Shown here: one piece after another, positions 26,047 to 34,418 of the stretch
Numbering within the stretch: position 1 is the stretch's first letter
How the letters are laid out: the number at the start of each line of letters is the position of its first letter
NCBI GenBank assembly: GCA_018436785.1
Contig: JAHDKR010000048.1
Span: 1 to 64,000, forward strand
DNA from: Synergistaceae bacterium
GTDB lineage: Bacteria > Synergistota > Synergistia > Synergistales > Aminobacteriaceae
Reading direction: 5' to 3'
DNA length: 64,000 nt
Notes under the pieces: model-generated
Told to the model about the DNA's origin: nothing
Database searches by the model: none
What the model saw: the letters and a program-made list of their open reading frames with translations, nothing else
Program-made: the position numbers and the translations under genes

Positions 26047-27129
26047 TTGAGTATACAACTGCCCGTTTTAAAGTTAGGAAAACATATGCCCCGGTATCCC
26101 TTGATACAGGGCGGCATGGGAGTTGCGATTTCAGGACCCAGTCTCGCGGGGCATGTGGCGAAATGCGGCGGGGTGGGAACGATCGCCAGCGTAGGACTTG
26201 CGGCAAACTCCCCACACTACAACGGTCGCAACTATTTTGACGCGAACCAGCTGGCAGTCAAAGACGCCATAGCGGATGCGAGGAAAATCGCCGGTCCCGG
26301 CGGAGTGATCGCCGTCAACTGCATGGTGGCGCTTACGGACTACGACCGGCAGACTCTTTCCGCCTGCCAGGGGGGCGTTGACGTCATCATCTCCGGAGCG
26401 GGGCTTCCTCTCCGCCTGCCCGAGTACACTCGCGACTTCCCGGATGTGGCGCTCGTTCCGATCGTCAGCTCGTTGAAAGCCGCCGCGCTGATCACCCGCA
26501 GATGGGAGAAAACGTACGGACGTGTTCCCGACGGTTTCGTCGTCGAGACGCCGAAGTACGCCGGAGGACATCTCGGAGTGACGAAGATGGACCAGGTGGA
26601 TGACGAGCAGTTTACCCTTGAACGAGTTATCCCCGAGCTTGTTGAATTCGTTGAGAAAGAGATGGGTAGCGATATCCCGGTCATCGGCGCGGGCGGCATA
26701 TGGGGCCGCGAAGATATGGAAAAGGTCTTCGCCCTCGGAGCTAAAGGAGTGCAGATCGGGACACGGTTCGCCTGTACGTTCGAGGGGGATGCTTCGGACA
26801 GGTTTAAGCAGGCGTTCATCGATGCGACCGAGGAGGACGTTGTTATCATTCATAGTCCCGCCGGTCTTCCCGGGCGTGCGCTCAAATCTCCCTTCGTCGC
26901 TCAGTACCTGGAAGGGAACGTTAAGAGTAAACCGTGCATTGCGAACTGTCTGACGCACTGCAGGTACAAGACGGAGAAAGAAACTTTCTGCATCGCGCAG
27001 GCCCTGATCGACTCCTTCCGCGGCAACTGGGAGGAAGGGCTCTTCTTCTGCGGATCAAACGTCGTGAAGGTAAAGGAAATGCAGCACGTCGAAGACATAA
27101 TGAGAGACTTCTTTCCCGAGATGGCATAA
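26047..27129 (+). CDS. Nitronate monooxygenase / FabK-like flavoprotein
   Basis: A 360-residue FMN-binding TIM-barrel protein of the 2-nitropropane dioxygenase family. Visible family segments are YPLIQGGMGVAISGPSLAGHVAKCGGVGTIASVG at the start (in outline), VNCMVALTDYD, VDVIISGAGLP, VVETPKYAGGHLGV, and the phosphate-binding IPVIGAGGIWG and GAKGVQIGTRF. The family includes nitronate monooxygenases and the enoyl-ACP reductase FabK. A cysteine-rich C-terminal patch (CIANCLTHCRYK, then C after eight residues) is not part of the classical core and could bind a metal or cluster. The TTG start has AGAGGAG about 8 bases before it. With no fatty-acid genes nearby, an oxidoreductase of unknown substrate is the safest call. 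Confidence 0.83.
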   Translation: MSIQLPVLKLGKHMPRYPLIQGGMGVAISGPSLAGHVAKCGGVGTIASVGLAANSPHYNGRNYFDANQLAVKDAIADARKIAGPGGVIAVNCMVALTDYDRQTLSACQGGVDVIISGAGLPLRLPEYTRDFPDVALVPIVSSLKAAALITRRWEKTYGRVPDGFVVETPKYAGGHLGVTKMDQVDDEQFTLERVIPELVEFVEKEMGSDIPVIGAGGIWGREDMEKVFALGAKGVQIGTRFACTFEGDASDRFKQAFIDATEEDVVIIHSPAGLPGRALKSPFVAQYLEGNVKSKPCIANCLTHCRYKTEKETFCIAQALIDSFRGNWEEGLFFCGSNVVKVKEMQHVEDIMRDFFPEMA

Positions 27130-27222
27130 TTCGGACTCGCCGGAGCGTTTCTGCCGCGCTTTTCCTTTTCAAGGCGGGAGCTTGCTCCCGCCTTTTCTGA
27201 TAGAAAGAGGGAGGAGAACACG

Positions 27223-29565
27223 ATGAAGACTACCCTGCGTCGTTGCGTTGTGATCTGCGCAATGCTCTTGGCAGAACTGTTTTTCTGCATCCTGATTTAT
27301 GGGAGCGCGAGCTCTGCGAACCCTCCCGAAGCATCGCAGGAAGCGGAAAAAACGGTTCTGGAGGTTGCGAAGGTCAACGTGGAGGCCTCCGTTCGTGAAA
27401 TTCCATTGGACAAGCAGGCTATACAGGATCGCATCACTGATATTCAGACGGAGTTGGACGCTCTCATCGAGAAGAAAGAGAGCCTCTTGGAGACTGAGAA
27501 TATTGAAGAGGATGATCTGCGAAGGACGCTTGTCGCTCTCGGCTCTCTTCAAAACGTCTATTCCAGGCTGACGAGCGCCCAGGATAATCTTACGGAAGCG
27601 AAGCGGGAGCAAGAGGCGCAGGAGAAGAAGTCAGCGGAGCCCGTCATTAGCGGACAACCGCCCTTCAACCTCTCATTCTACGAAGACGTCCGTAACCGGT
27701 ACGAGTCTGTTGAGCAGCGTCTTGAAGCCGTGAATTCTTCTCTCCGTCTTTCCGAAGGAAGCGTTTCAACAGTAGATGAGCAGATACGGAGGATGGAAGA
27801 ACAGCACAGAGTCCTTTCCGAAGAATTGCAGAACCTGAAAAATGCTTCCGGCGTGAAGCAATTGCTCCAGGTAAAGGAATCCGAGGCTGATCTTGAGACC
27901 GCTAAGGCGTCCCGGATAGTCCAGGATTTGAACATTGAAGCGCAAAACATTAGCCGCAATCTGCTTCTCGCTGAACGCGACAAACTGAAAACAGGATTGG
28001 AGTTCGTTAAGAAACATGTAGCGTACGACGAGAAAGACCGGACGGCGCGGGCCGAGCGCATCGGCGAGCAGATAGCGGCGGCCAGAGAGAAGCTCCCCGG
28101 GCTGCGCGAAGAGAGAGAGAAGGCGAGAACCGCCCTCTCAAGGAGCCAGGGAGCGTTGACTTCAGCAAGAAACGAGAGGGAAAGGGTGCTTGCGCAGGCT
28201 GGAGTAGCCGAGCAGCAGGCTGCGCTTCAACTCGCGCAGGTTTCTCTGGAACATACGGAACTGACGCTGCTCTTTCTCGAAGAGGAGCAGCGGATATGGA
28301 ATGCCAGGTATTCTCTCCTCAACGGAAGTCTCAAGGGGCAGGAACTTTGGGATATGCGCTCGCTCATAGTCACACGCGTGAAGGATTTAGAGAGCGCTTT
28401 CCTAGTTCGTCAAAGGGATGTTTCCTCCATTCAGGCGGAAATGCACGCGGCCCAAAAAGAACTGGAGGAACACACTGGAGCAAATGCCGTTCTTGCAAGA
28501 ATACGTGCGAGGATTGATCTGCTCAACCGCATAGCCGAGAGCGCGAACGCCTCGATGGCCCGGATTTTTTCGCTTTTTAATCAGTACAACCGACTCCGTG
28601 AGGAGATCAACGATCATATCGACGCGGTGAAGATTGCGGAACGAGTTACCACCTTCGGCAAGGAGCGTTTTTTGGCGTTTTGGAACATCACTCTCTGGTC
28701 CGGAGACGGGTTCGACATCACAGTGGCAAAACTGGTTTTCGCGGTCTCCCTCTTCCTCGCTGCGTTCTTTCTGAGCGGACGTCTGACCGATTTCCTCAGC
28801 AGGACGTTGCTTAACCGTTTCGGTCTGGATTCAACCGGGATGATGGCCAGCAGGAAAATTCTCTTTTTCATCCTGATGGGCGCCCTTATTCTGGCCGCGC
28901 TCGATCTTGTCGGCATACCGCTTACGGCGTTCGCGTTCCTCGGAGGCGCCCTTGCCATCGGCATCGGTTTCGGAGCCCAGAATATTTTCAACAACCTGAT
29001 CAGTGGTTTTATTCTTATGTTCAGCGAACCGATGCGAGTGGACGATACGATCGAGATAGACGGTCTTTTCGCGACGGTGCAGGAGATAGGCACCCGCGCA
29101 ACGCGAGTAAAAACGTTCGACAACATCGATGTGCTCATGCCCAATAGCTATTTTCTTAATAATAAAATTGTCAACTGGACCCTCACTGACCAGAAGATTC
29201 GCCTGAGAATCAACGTAGGCGTTGTGTACGGTTCCGACGCCCGAAAAGTGGAGGAGCTTCTTCTGCTTGCAGCCCACGATCATACGCGTGTACTGCGTAA
29301 TCCGGAGCCCTTCGTTGTCTTCCGGGAGTTCGGCCCGAGCGCGCTCGAATTCACACTTTATTTCTGGATCGATATGACGAACGCTTCGACGCTCAAAGTG
29401 TCGAGCGATCTGCGCTATCGCCTCATCGCCCTCTTTGAAAAAAACGGGATCAAGATCGCCTTTCCGCAGATGGATGTGCATCTGGATACTCTCTCGCCTG
29501 TCGATATTTGTCTGAACCGTCCGCGTACTGCCGATACTGAACAAACACATACACAGGAGGAATAG
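27223..29565 (+). CDS. MscS-family mechanosensitive channel with long periplasmic coiled coil
   Basis: A 780-residue protein. The signal peptide is followed by roughly 450 residues of highly charged heptad-like sequence, a long coiled coil predicted to lie in the periplasm. Residues about 495-600 form membrane segments. The last is the pore helix of MscS, rich in Gly and Ala (FAFLGGALAIGIGFGAQNIFNNLISG in outline). The soluble beta domain follows with PMRVDDTIEI, ATVQEIGTRATRVKTFDN and VLMPNSYFLNNKIVNW. MscS-type channels open under membrane tension to release solutes. The architecture resembles large MscK/YbdG-like members. It is followed by the rocB-like gene with only a 6-base gap, so the two share a transcript, which is a surprising pairing. 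Confidence 0.9.
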   Translation: MKTTLRRCVVICAMLLAELFFCILIYGSASSANPPEASQEAEKTVLEVAKVNVEASVREIPLDKQAIQDRITDIQTELDALIEKKESLLETENIEEDDLRRTLVALGSLQNVYSRLTSAQDNLTEAKREQEAQEKKSAEPVISGQPPFNLSFYEDVRNRYESVEQRLEAVNSSLRLSEGSVSTVDEQIRRMEEQHRVLSEELQNLKNASGVKQLLQVKESEADLETAKASRIVQDLNIEAQNISRNLLLAERDKLKTGLEFVKKHVAYDEKDRTARAERIGEQIAAAREKLPGLREEREKARTALSRSQGALTSARNERERVLAQAGVAEQQAALQLAQVSLEHTELTLLFLEEEQRIWNARYSLLNGSLKGQELWDMRSLIVTRVKDLESAFLVRQRDVSSIQAEMHAAQKELEEHTGANAVLARIRARIDLLNRIAESANASMARIFSLFNQYNRLREEINDHIDAVKIAERVTTFGKERFLAFWNITLWSGDGFDITVAKLVFAVSLFLAAFFLSGRLTDFLSRTLLNRFGLDSTGMMASRKILFFILMGALILAALDLVGIPLTAFAFLGGALAIGIGFGAQNIFNNLISGFILMFSEPMRVDDTIEIDGLFATVQEIGTRATRVKTFDNIDVLMPNSYFLNNKIVNWTLTDQKIRLRINVGVVYGSDARKVEELLLLAAHDHTRVLRNPEPFVVFREFGPSALEFTLYFWIDMTNASTLKVSSDLRYRLIALFEKNGIKIAFPQMDVHLDTLSPVDICLNRPRTADTEQTHTQEE

Positions 29566-29571
29566 CATTTC

Positions 29572-31209
29572 ATGCTCTCGCTTGCAGAAAACGACCTGTA
29601 CTCGCTGCTTCTTGATCTTGTCGCCATACCCAGCGTCTCCTTCTCCGAGGAGGAGAACCGGGCTGCGGATTTTATTTTTTCTACGCTCTCGGATCTTGAG
29701 TACTTTCGGCGAAACCCCTCCTTTCTGCGTTTCCTCCCAGCAGAGGGAGACCCGCTCGGACGCAAGGCCGTCGCTGCGCTCGTGAAGGCGAACCCCCGGA
29801 CGAAAAAGACCGTCATTATTACGGGACATTTCGACGTGGTGGATGCGGAAGCGTGCGGTCACCTCAAAAATTTGGCATTCTCCCCCGAAGAGTATACCCG
29901 CCGTGTGGACGAACTGGAGATACCGGAGGAGGCTCGGGACGATCTGGCGAGCGGAGAGTATCTCTTCGGGCGCGGAGTTTCCGACATGAAATCAGGAATA
30001 GCGCTTGAGATGTGCCTTATAGGAGCGCTCTCACGTTTGGAGAGTTTCCCTGCAAACGTTATGTTTCTCGCTGTCCCCGATGAGGAGAACACCTCGGCAG
30101 GAATGCGGGGGGCTGTCCCCTGGCTTGTACGTCTTCGTAATGAATGGGAGCTCGAATACACAGCGTGCCTCAACAGCGAACCGTCGGTCGGCGGGCGGGG
30201 CATTCCTGCCGGAGGCGTCTACGTCGGTACAATAGGAAAGATAATGCCATTCTACCTCTGCGTGGGGAAGGAGGCGCACGTCGGCGACTACTATGAGGGG
30301 GTCAGCGCGTCGCTTTTAACGTCGTATCTTTCGCTCATCCTTGAGGGAAGCCCGGAGACTGCGGAATCCCTGGACGGGGTTCATTTTCCGCCGCAGGCCT
30401 GCCTTCGCTTCAAGGATCTGGTAAAAAACTATTCTGTGACGCTCCCCGAACGCTCCGTGGCGTATTACAACTGCCTCACCGTTTCCCGGACGCCCGCCCG
30501 GATTCTTGAGGAAATGAAAACGGTCGCCGGACGGGCTCTTGAGATGACGCTTACCCACCTGTCGAAAGCCAGGCAGACGCTGCGCGAACGAGGGGCTTCG
30601 CTCCCCGAGAAGAAGGCGTTCCCTCCGCGCGTCCTTTCGTACGGAGATCTTCTGGAGAAAGTCCGTAGCCGGACGGAGCGATTCGACGACGTGCTTGAAT
30701 CTTTTCTGAAGACGCTTCCTGACTCCATGGACGAGCGCGATCTCTGTATCGAAACGGCGTCCTTTCTTCTCGATCTTTCCGGGGAGAAGGGGCCGCTCAT
30801 TCTCGTCGGATTTTTACCGCCGTTCTACCCTCCGCGCCTCAACAGGAGCGAGAGCGCCGGAGAACGCGCTCTGCTGCGGGCGGTGGAACGTCTCAAGGAG
30901 GCTGGAAAGCCGTATGGCCTTTCCATAAGTAGAATCGATGTTTTTCAAGGAATTATGGACTTGAGCTACCTCGGGTTTCAAGGAGCGCCGTCGGAGCTTG
31001 ACGCCCTGGCGGAGAATATGCCTCTCTGGGGGAGAGGGTACCGTTTCCCTCTTAACGAACTGAAAAAACTCGACGTTCCGATAGCAAACTTCGGCCCGAT
31101 CGGAAAGGATGACCACAAGAACGCCGAGCGTATTCACCTGCCGTACTACCTTCACACGCTTCCCCCGCTTTTTTTCAAATTCGTGGAGTTTCTCGCTGAA
31201 GAATCTTAA
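29572..31209 (+). CDS. rocB: M20 peptidase family, RocB-like
   Basis: A 545-residue zinc peptidase-like protein of the M20 family, most like RocB of the arginine degradation cluster. Metal site landmarks are ITGHFDVVD (His, Asp), GRGVSDMKSGIAL (bridging Asp) and VPDEENTSAGMRGAV (catalytic and ligand Glu pair). The C-terminal part has GPIGKDDHKNAERIHLPYY, carrying the last His. RocB's exact reaction is not settled; it belongs to arginine/ornithine use in Bacillus. The start has AGGAGG 10 or so bases upstream, inside the end of the channel gene. An ornithine aminotransferase gene lies 284 bases downstream behind a terminator, which supports a role in arginine or ornithine breakdown. Confidence 0.85.
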   Translation: MLSLAENDLYSLLLDLVAIPSVSFSEEENRAADFIFSTLSDLEYFRRNPSFLRFLPAEGDPLGRKAVAALVKANPRTKKTVIITGHFDVVDAEACGHLKNLAFSPEEYTRRVDELEIPEEARDDLASGEYLFGRGVSDMKSGIALEMCLIGALSRLESFPANVMFLAVPDEENTSAGMRGAVPWLVRLRNEWELEYTACLNSEPSVGGRGIPAGGVYVGTIGKIMPFYLCVGKEAHVGDYYEGVSASLLTSYLSLILEGSPETAESLDGVHFPPQACLRFKDLVKNYSVTLPERSVAYYNCLTVSRTPARILEEMKTVAGRALEMTLTHLSKARQTLRERGASLPEKKAFPPRVLSYGDLLEKVRSRTERFDDVLESFLKTLPDSMDERDLCIETASFLLDLSGEKGPLILVGFLPPFYPPRLNRSESAGERALLRAVERLKEAGKPYGLSISRIDVFQGIMDLSYLGFQGAPSELDALAENMPLWGRGYRFPLNELKKLDVPIANFGPIGKDDHKNAERIHLPYYLHTLPPLFFKFVEFLAEES

Positions 31210-31243
31210 AAAGAGGGTGGAGCTACTGATCAATACTGATTAT

Positions 31244-31277
31244 AAAAGCGGGTTTTCGGAGACGAAAACCCGCTTTT
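31244..31277 (+). terminator. Rho-independent terminator after rocB
   Basis: A 15-bp stem (31244-31258 with 31263-31277) closed by a GAGA tetraloop, with the T-tract inside the 3' arm (GCTTTT). It separates rocB from rocD. The remaining 200 bases before rocD hold no gene I can support. Confidence 0.75.
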
Positions 31278-31493
31278 GCATTTCAAAGTATATACAGGAA
31301 ACCTTCTCCTCTTCTGAGGGTTTATATTTTTGTTTTTCCGGAGTTGAGAAAAAGAGGATTATGGTGGATAATAACTCAATGAAAGAATCAATTCTGGAAT
31401 AGCAATAGTGGATGCACTACTTTTTGTAAACATCGTTTCGCACGCCTTAGAAATAGTGAAACGAAATTTACTATACCTTCAGAAAGAGGTGGC

Positions 31494-32723
31494 ATGATGT
31501 CTCGAAACAGATCGGAAGAGCTTATGGAGATGGAACACGAATATGGCGCCCACAACTATCATCCGCTTGAAGTCGTGATCTCGAAAGCCGAAGGTATTTG
31601 GGTCGAGGACCCGGAGGGGCGGCGGTACATGGATATGTTATCCGCATACTCCGCAGTCAACCAGGGGCACAGACATCCAAAGATCATCAAAGCTTTGAAA
31701 GATCAGGCTGATATCCTCACCTTGACCTCCCGCGCCTTCTTCAACGACCGTTGGCCGGTCTTCGCGAAGAAACTTGCCGATTTCACGGGAAAAGAGATGA
31801 TACTCCCCATGAATACCGGAGCCGAGGCGGTGGAAACGGCTTTGAAGACTATGAGAAAATGGGGGTACATGGTCAAGGGAGTTGAGAAGGACAAGGCGGA
31901 GATCATCGTCTTTGAAAACAACTTTCACGGACGAACCATTACCATTATTTCCTTCTCGATAGATCCCGACGCCACGGATTATTACGGCCCGTTCACCCCC
32001 GGATTCAAAGTAGTTCCTTACGACGACCTCGAAGCGGTCGAAAAAGCGGTGACGAAAAATACAGTCGGCATTATGGTCGAGCCCATCCAGGGAGAAGCCG
32101 GCGTCGTCGTTCCGAGCGACGGTTTCCTGAAGGGGCTGGAGACGATCGCCAGGAAGCACAATGTGCTTCTGGCCATCGACGAGATTCAGACCGGTTTCTG
32201 CCGCACAGGGAAGAATTTTGCGTTCCAACACGAGGGAATCGATCCCGACATCATCATCATGGGAAAGGCGCTTGGCGGCGGAGTCTTTCCGGTTTCCGCC
32301 ATAGCGGCGAACAAGGATGTACTAGGTGTGTTCAAGCCGGGAACCCACGGTTCGACCTTCGGGGGCAATCCGTTGGCTTGTGCCGTTGCCAGCGCTGCTA
32401 TCGACGTGCTCGTAGACGAAAAGATGGTAGAGCGCGCGGCCGAGATGGGAAAATACTTCATGGACGGTATCAAGGCGATTCAATCGCCGAAGATCAAGCT
32501 TGTGCGAGGTAAAGGCCTGCTCATCGGCGTTGTCCTCAACGAGTCGGCAGGGAAGGCCCGTCTCTATACGACGGCGCTGAAAGAGAAGGGCCTCCTCTGT
32601 AAGGAGACGCACGACTGGATCATCCGTTTTGCTCCGCCTCTTGTCATCACAAAGCAAGAGATCGACCAGGCGCTGAAGACTATTCAGGAAGTGTTTGCTT
32701 CGACGCCGATTCCCTGCGTGTAA
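31494..32723 (+). CDS. rocD: Ornithine-oxo-acid aminotransferase
   Basis: A 409-residue class III PLP aminotransferase. It converts ornithine and 2-oxoglutarate to glutamate semialdehyde and glutamate. Support comes from EYGAHNYHPLEVVISKAEGIWVEDPEG at the start (in outline), NTGAEAVETALKTMRKWGY, FHGRTITIISFS, VEPIQGEAGVVVPS, LLAIDEIQTGFCRTG and the PLP lysine in IMGKALGGGVFPVSA. The ornithine-type N-terminus distinguishes it from acetylornithine or GABA enzymes. Length is normal. AAAGAGGTGG precedes the start; ATG 31494 or 31497 both fit. It pairs with the upstream rocB-like gene and would feed arginine/ornithine carbon to glutamate. Confidence 0.93.
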   Translation: MMSRNRSEELMEMEHEYGAHNYHPLEVVISKAEGIWVEDPEGRRYMDMLSAYSAVNQGHRHPKIIKALKDQADILTLTSRAFFNDRWPVFAKKLADFTGKEMILPMNTGAEAVETALKTMRKWGYMVKGVEKDKAEIIVFENNFHGRTITIISFSIDPDATDYYGPFTPGFKVVPYDDLEAVEKAVTKNTVGIMVEPIQGEAGVVVPSDGFLKGLETIARKHNVLLAIDEIQTGFCRTGKNFAFQHEGIDPDIIIMGKALGGGVFPVSAIAANKDVLGVFKPGTHGSTFGGNPLACAVASAAIDVLVDEKMVERAAEMGKYFMDGIKAIQSPKIKLVRGKGLLIGVVLNESAGKARLYTTALKEKGLLCKETHDWIIRFAPPLVITKQEIDQALKTIQEVFASTPIPCV

Positions 32724-32741
32724 AAGAATCCGCCCCGATGC

Positions 32742-32780
32742 GTTTGCGGCAGCTTCCTGAAGAGGCTGCCGCAAACTTTA
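32742..32780 (+). terminator. Terminator after rocD
   Basis: A 12-bp perfect stem (GTTTGCGGCAGC 32742-32753 with 32765-32776) followed by a weak TTTA tail. Confidence 0.65.
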
Positions 32781-32918
32781 TGGGATGCAACTCGCTTGCA
32801 GTGAATCGCGTGTTCCTTTTATGTATGAAAAAATGACGGACGTCAAAGAAGCTCCAAAACAGAAAATGTCTCTACGGAAAACTTCTTTCTTGAAGAGCCC
32901 CAAAAGAGCCGAAAATAT

Positions 32919-32947
32919 TTGAGAGATAGAGCGCGACGTAGTAAAAT
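32919..32947 (+). promoter_or_regulatory. Sigma-70 type promoter of the liv operon
   Basis: TTGAGA (32919-32924) and TAAAAT (32942-32947) with a 17-base spacer, about 60 bases before the TTG start of the binding-protein gene. Confidence 0.7.
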
Positions 32948-33008
32948 GACTTCTGAAAAGCAGTGAAACCGTACGGTGGAACACAAAAATCTCAGGAGGT
33001 GGTTGGTT

Positions 33009-34295
33009 TTGAAACGGAATTGGATGATCGCTCTCGTAGTGCTTGTTGTCGTCGCCGGGTATTTCTTTATGCAACAGCAGGCGCCGCAGCCCCCGAAGGA
33101 GGAGCCGGTGAAGGAATCTCCTACGCCGACGCCCGAGGCGCCGAAGGCTGAAGAGCCAAAGGCTGAGGAGCCGAAAGCCGAAGAGCCGAAAGCCGAAGAA
33201 CCCAAGGCAGCAGAAGAGACTGTAAAGATCGGCTATCTTGCCGCTCTTACAGGCGACTGGGCGGCCTACGGTCAGACCGAGGAGAAAACGGCCCGTCTTG
33301 CAGTTGATGAAATCAACGCAAAAGGCGGCGTCCTTGGAAAGAAGTTGGAGCTCGTTGTCTATGACTTCCGTACGCGCGCCGAAGATGCTGTGAATGCCGT
33401 CCGGCGTATGATCGAAGAAGACAAGGTTGTGGCTATCGTCGGAGCCAACGGCAGCGGCATCAACATCGCTACCGCGCCCATTGTGAACCGTCTCGGCGTA
33501 TCCCAGATCGGCACCGTTTCAACGAATCCTCTCGTCACCGTCGATGAGAAGGGCGAGGTTCGTCCGTACTCATTCCGTATATGCTTCACCGACCCCTACC
33601 AGGGAAAGCTGATCGCTTTCTTTGCGGCGAAAGAACTTAAGAGAATGAAGGCCGCTATTCTGTATGACGTGGGGAACGACTATTCTCAGGGCCTTCGTGA
33701 GTTCTTCATGAAGAGCTACGCCGAGTACCAGGGCGAGGTTGTCGCCGACCTCGGATTCCGCGGCGGCACAGATGTCGACTTCCGCGCGCAGCTCACCGAG
33801 ATACGCGACAAGGGCGCCGATGTGCTCGTCCTTCCCAACATGGGCAAGGAGATGGCGCTCATCATGAAGCAGGCACGCGAGCTTGGTATGAACGAAATCG
33901 TCTTCGTCGGCGGCGACGGGTACGGCGAGTTCATGTGGGAGATCGCAGGAGAGGCCATGGAGGGCTCCTACTGGATTAACCATGTCGCTCCCGAGGATCC
34001 TGCGATGGCGCCCTTCTTCGCGGCGTACAAGGAAAAGTGGGATGACGAGTGCAAAGAGTTCGTGAACGGTGTGCTCGGCTATGACTCTATTTACTGGGTG
34101 GCCGACGCGATCTCCCGCGCCGGTAAGGCCGATCCGAAGCTCATCCGCGACGCGCTTGAGGCCACCAAAGATCTGAAGCTTCACCATGCCACCATCACCA
34201 TGGACCCGAAGACGCACAACCCTGTCGACAAGGACGGCGTCGTTCTCATAGCCAAGGACGGCAAGGGGCAGTTCTTCACAAAGATCAAGCCGTAA
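33009..34295 (+). CDS. livJ: Branched-chain amino-acid ABC transporter, binding protein
   Basis: A 428-residue substrate-binding protein of the Leu/Ile/Val family. TTG 33009 is chosen because AGGAGGTGG lies just upstream. Unlike most such proteins it has no lipobox; a hydrophobic N-terminal helix (WMIALVVLVVVAGYFFM) looks like an uncleaved membrane anchor. Next comes a Pro/Glu/Lys linker with five PKAEE-type repeats encoded by 15-base units (33141-33215). The periplasmic-binding fold begins at VKIGYLAALTGDWAAYGQ and continues through VAIVGANGSGINIATAPIVN, FRICFTDPYQGK and FVGGDGYGEFMW. It delivers branched-chain or related amino acids to LivHM. It is the first gene of livJHMGF; a hairpin follows before livH. 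Confidence 0.92.
   Translation: MKRNWMIALVVLVVVAGYFFMQQQAPQPPKEEPVKESPTPTPEAPKAEEPKAEEPKAEEPKAEEPKAAEETVKIGYLAALTGDWAAYGQTEEKTARLAVDEINAKGGVLGKKLELVVYDFRTRAEDAVNAVRRMIEEDKVVAIVGANGSGINIATAPIVNRLGVSQIGTVSTNPLVTVDEKGEVRPYSFRICFTDPYQGKLIAFFAAKELKRMKAAILYDVGNDYSQGLREFFMKSYAEYQGEVVADLGFRGGTDVDFRAQLTEIRDKGADVLVLPNMGKEMALIMKQARELGMNEIVFVGGDGYGEFMWEIAGEAMEGSYWINHVAPEDPAMAPFFAAYKEKWDDECKEFVNGVLGYDSIYWVADAISRAGKADPKLIRDALEATKDLKLHHATITMDPKTHNPVDKDGVVLIAKDGKGQFFTKIKP
33141..33215 (+). repeat. 15-bp tandem repeat coding PKAEE units
   Basis: Five consecutive 15-base units inside the binding-protein gene code PKAEE four times, then PKAAE. The copies differ mostly at third positions (gct/gcc, gag/gaa), so the peptide has been kept. 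It forms an extended charged spacer between the membrane helix and the binding domain and could vary in copy number. Confidence 0.9.
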
Positions 34296-34359
34296 GTGCA
34301 CCGCAGAGTTTAAATAATACAATATACCGTGAAGAAAAAAGTATGATATAGTTGTTCCA

Positions 34360-34394
34360 TGACGAGGGTAGGCGGAGACCGTCTGCCCTCGTCA
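34360..34394 (+). other. Intercistronic hairpin between livJ and livH
   Basis: TGACGAGGG (34360-34368) pairs with CCCTCGTCA (34386-34394); an inner helix (34370-34375 with 34379-34384, one G-U) extends it. There is no T-run after it. It lies between the binding-protein gene and livH, where such structures often protect the upstream mRNA and lower permease expression. Confidence 0.65.
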
Positions 34395-34418
34395 ATACGT
34401 GAAAGGGGTGATCCATAT

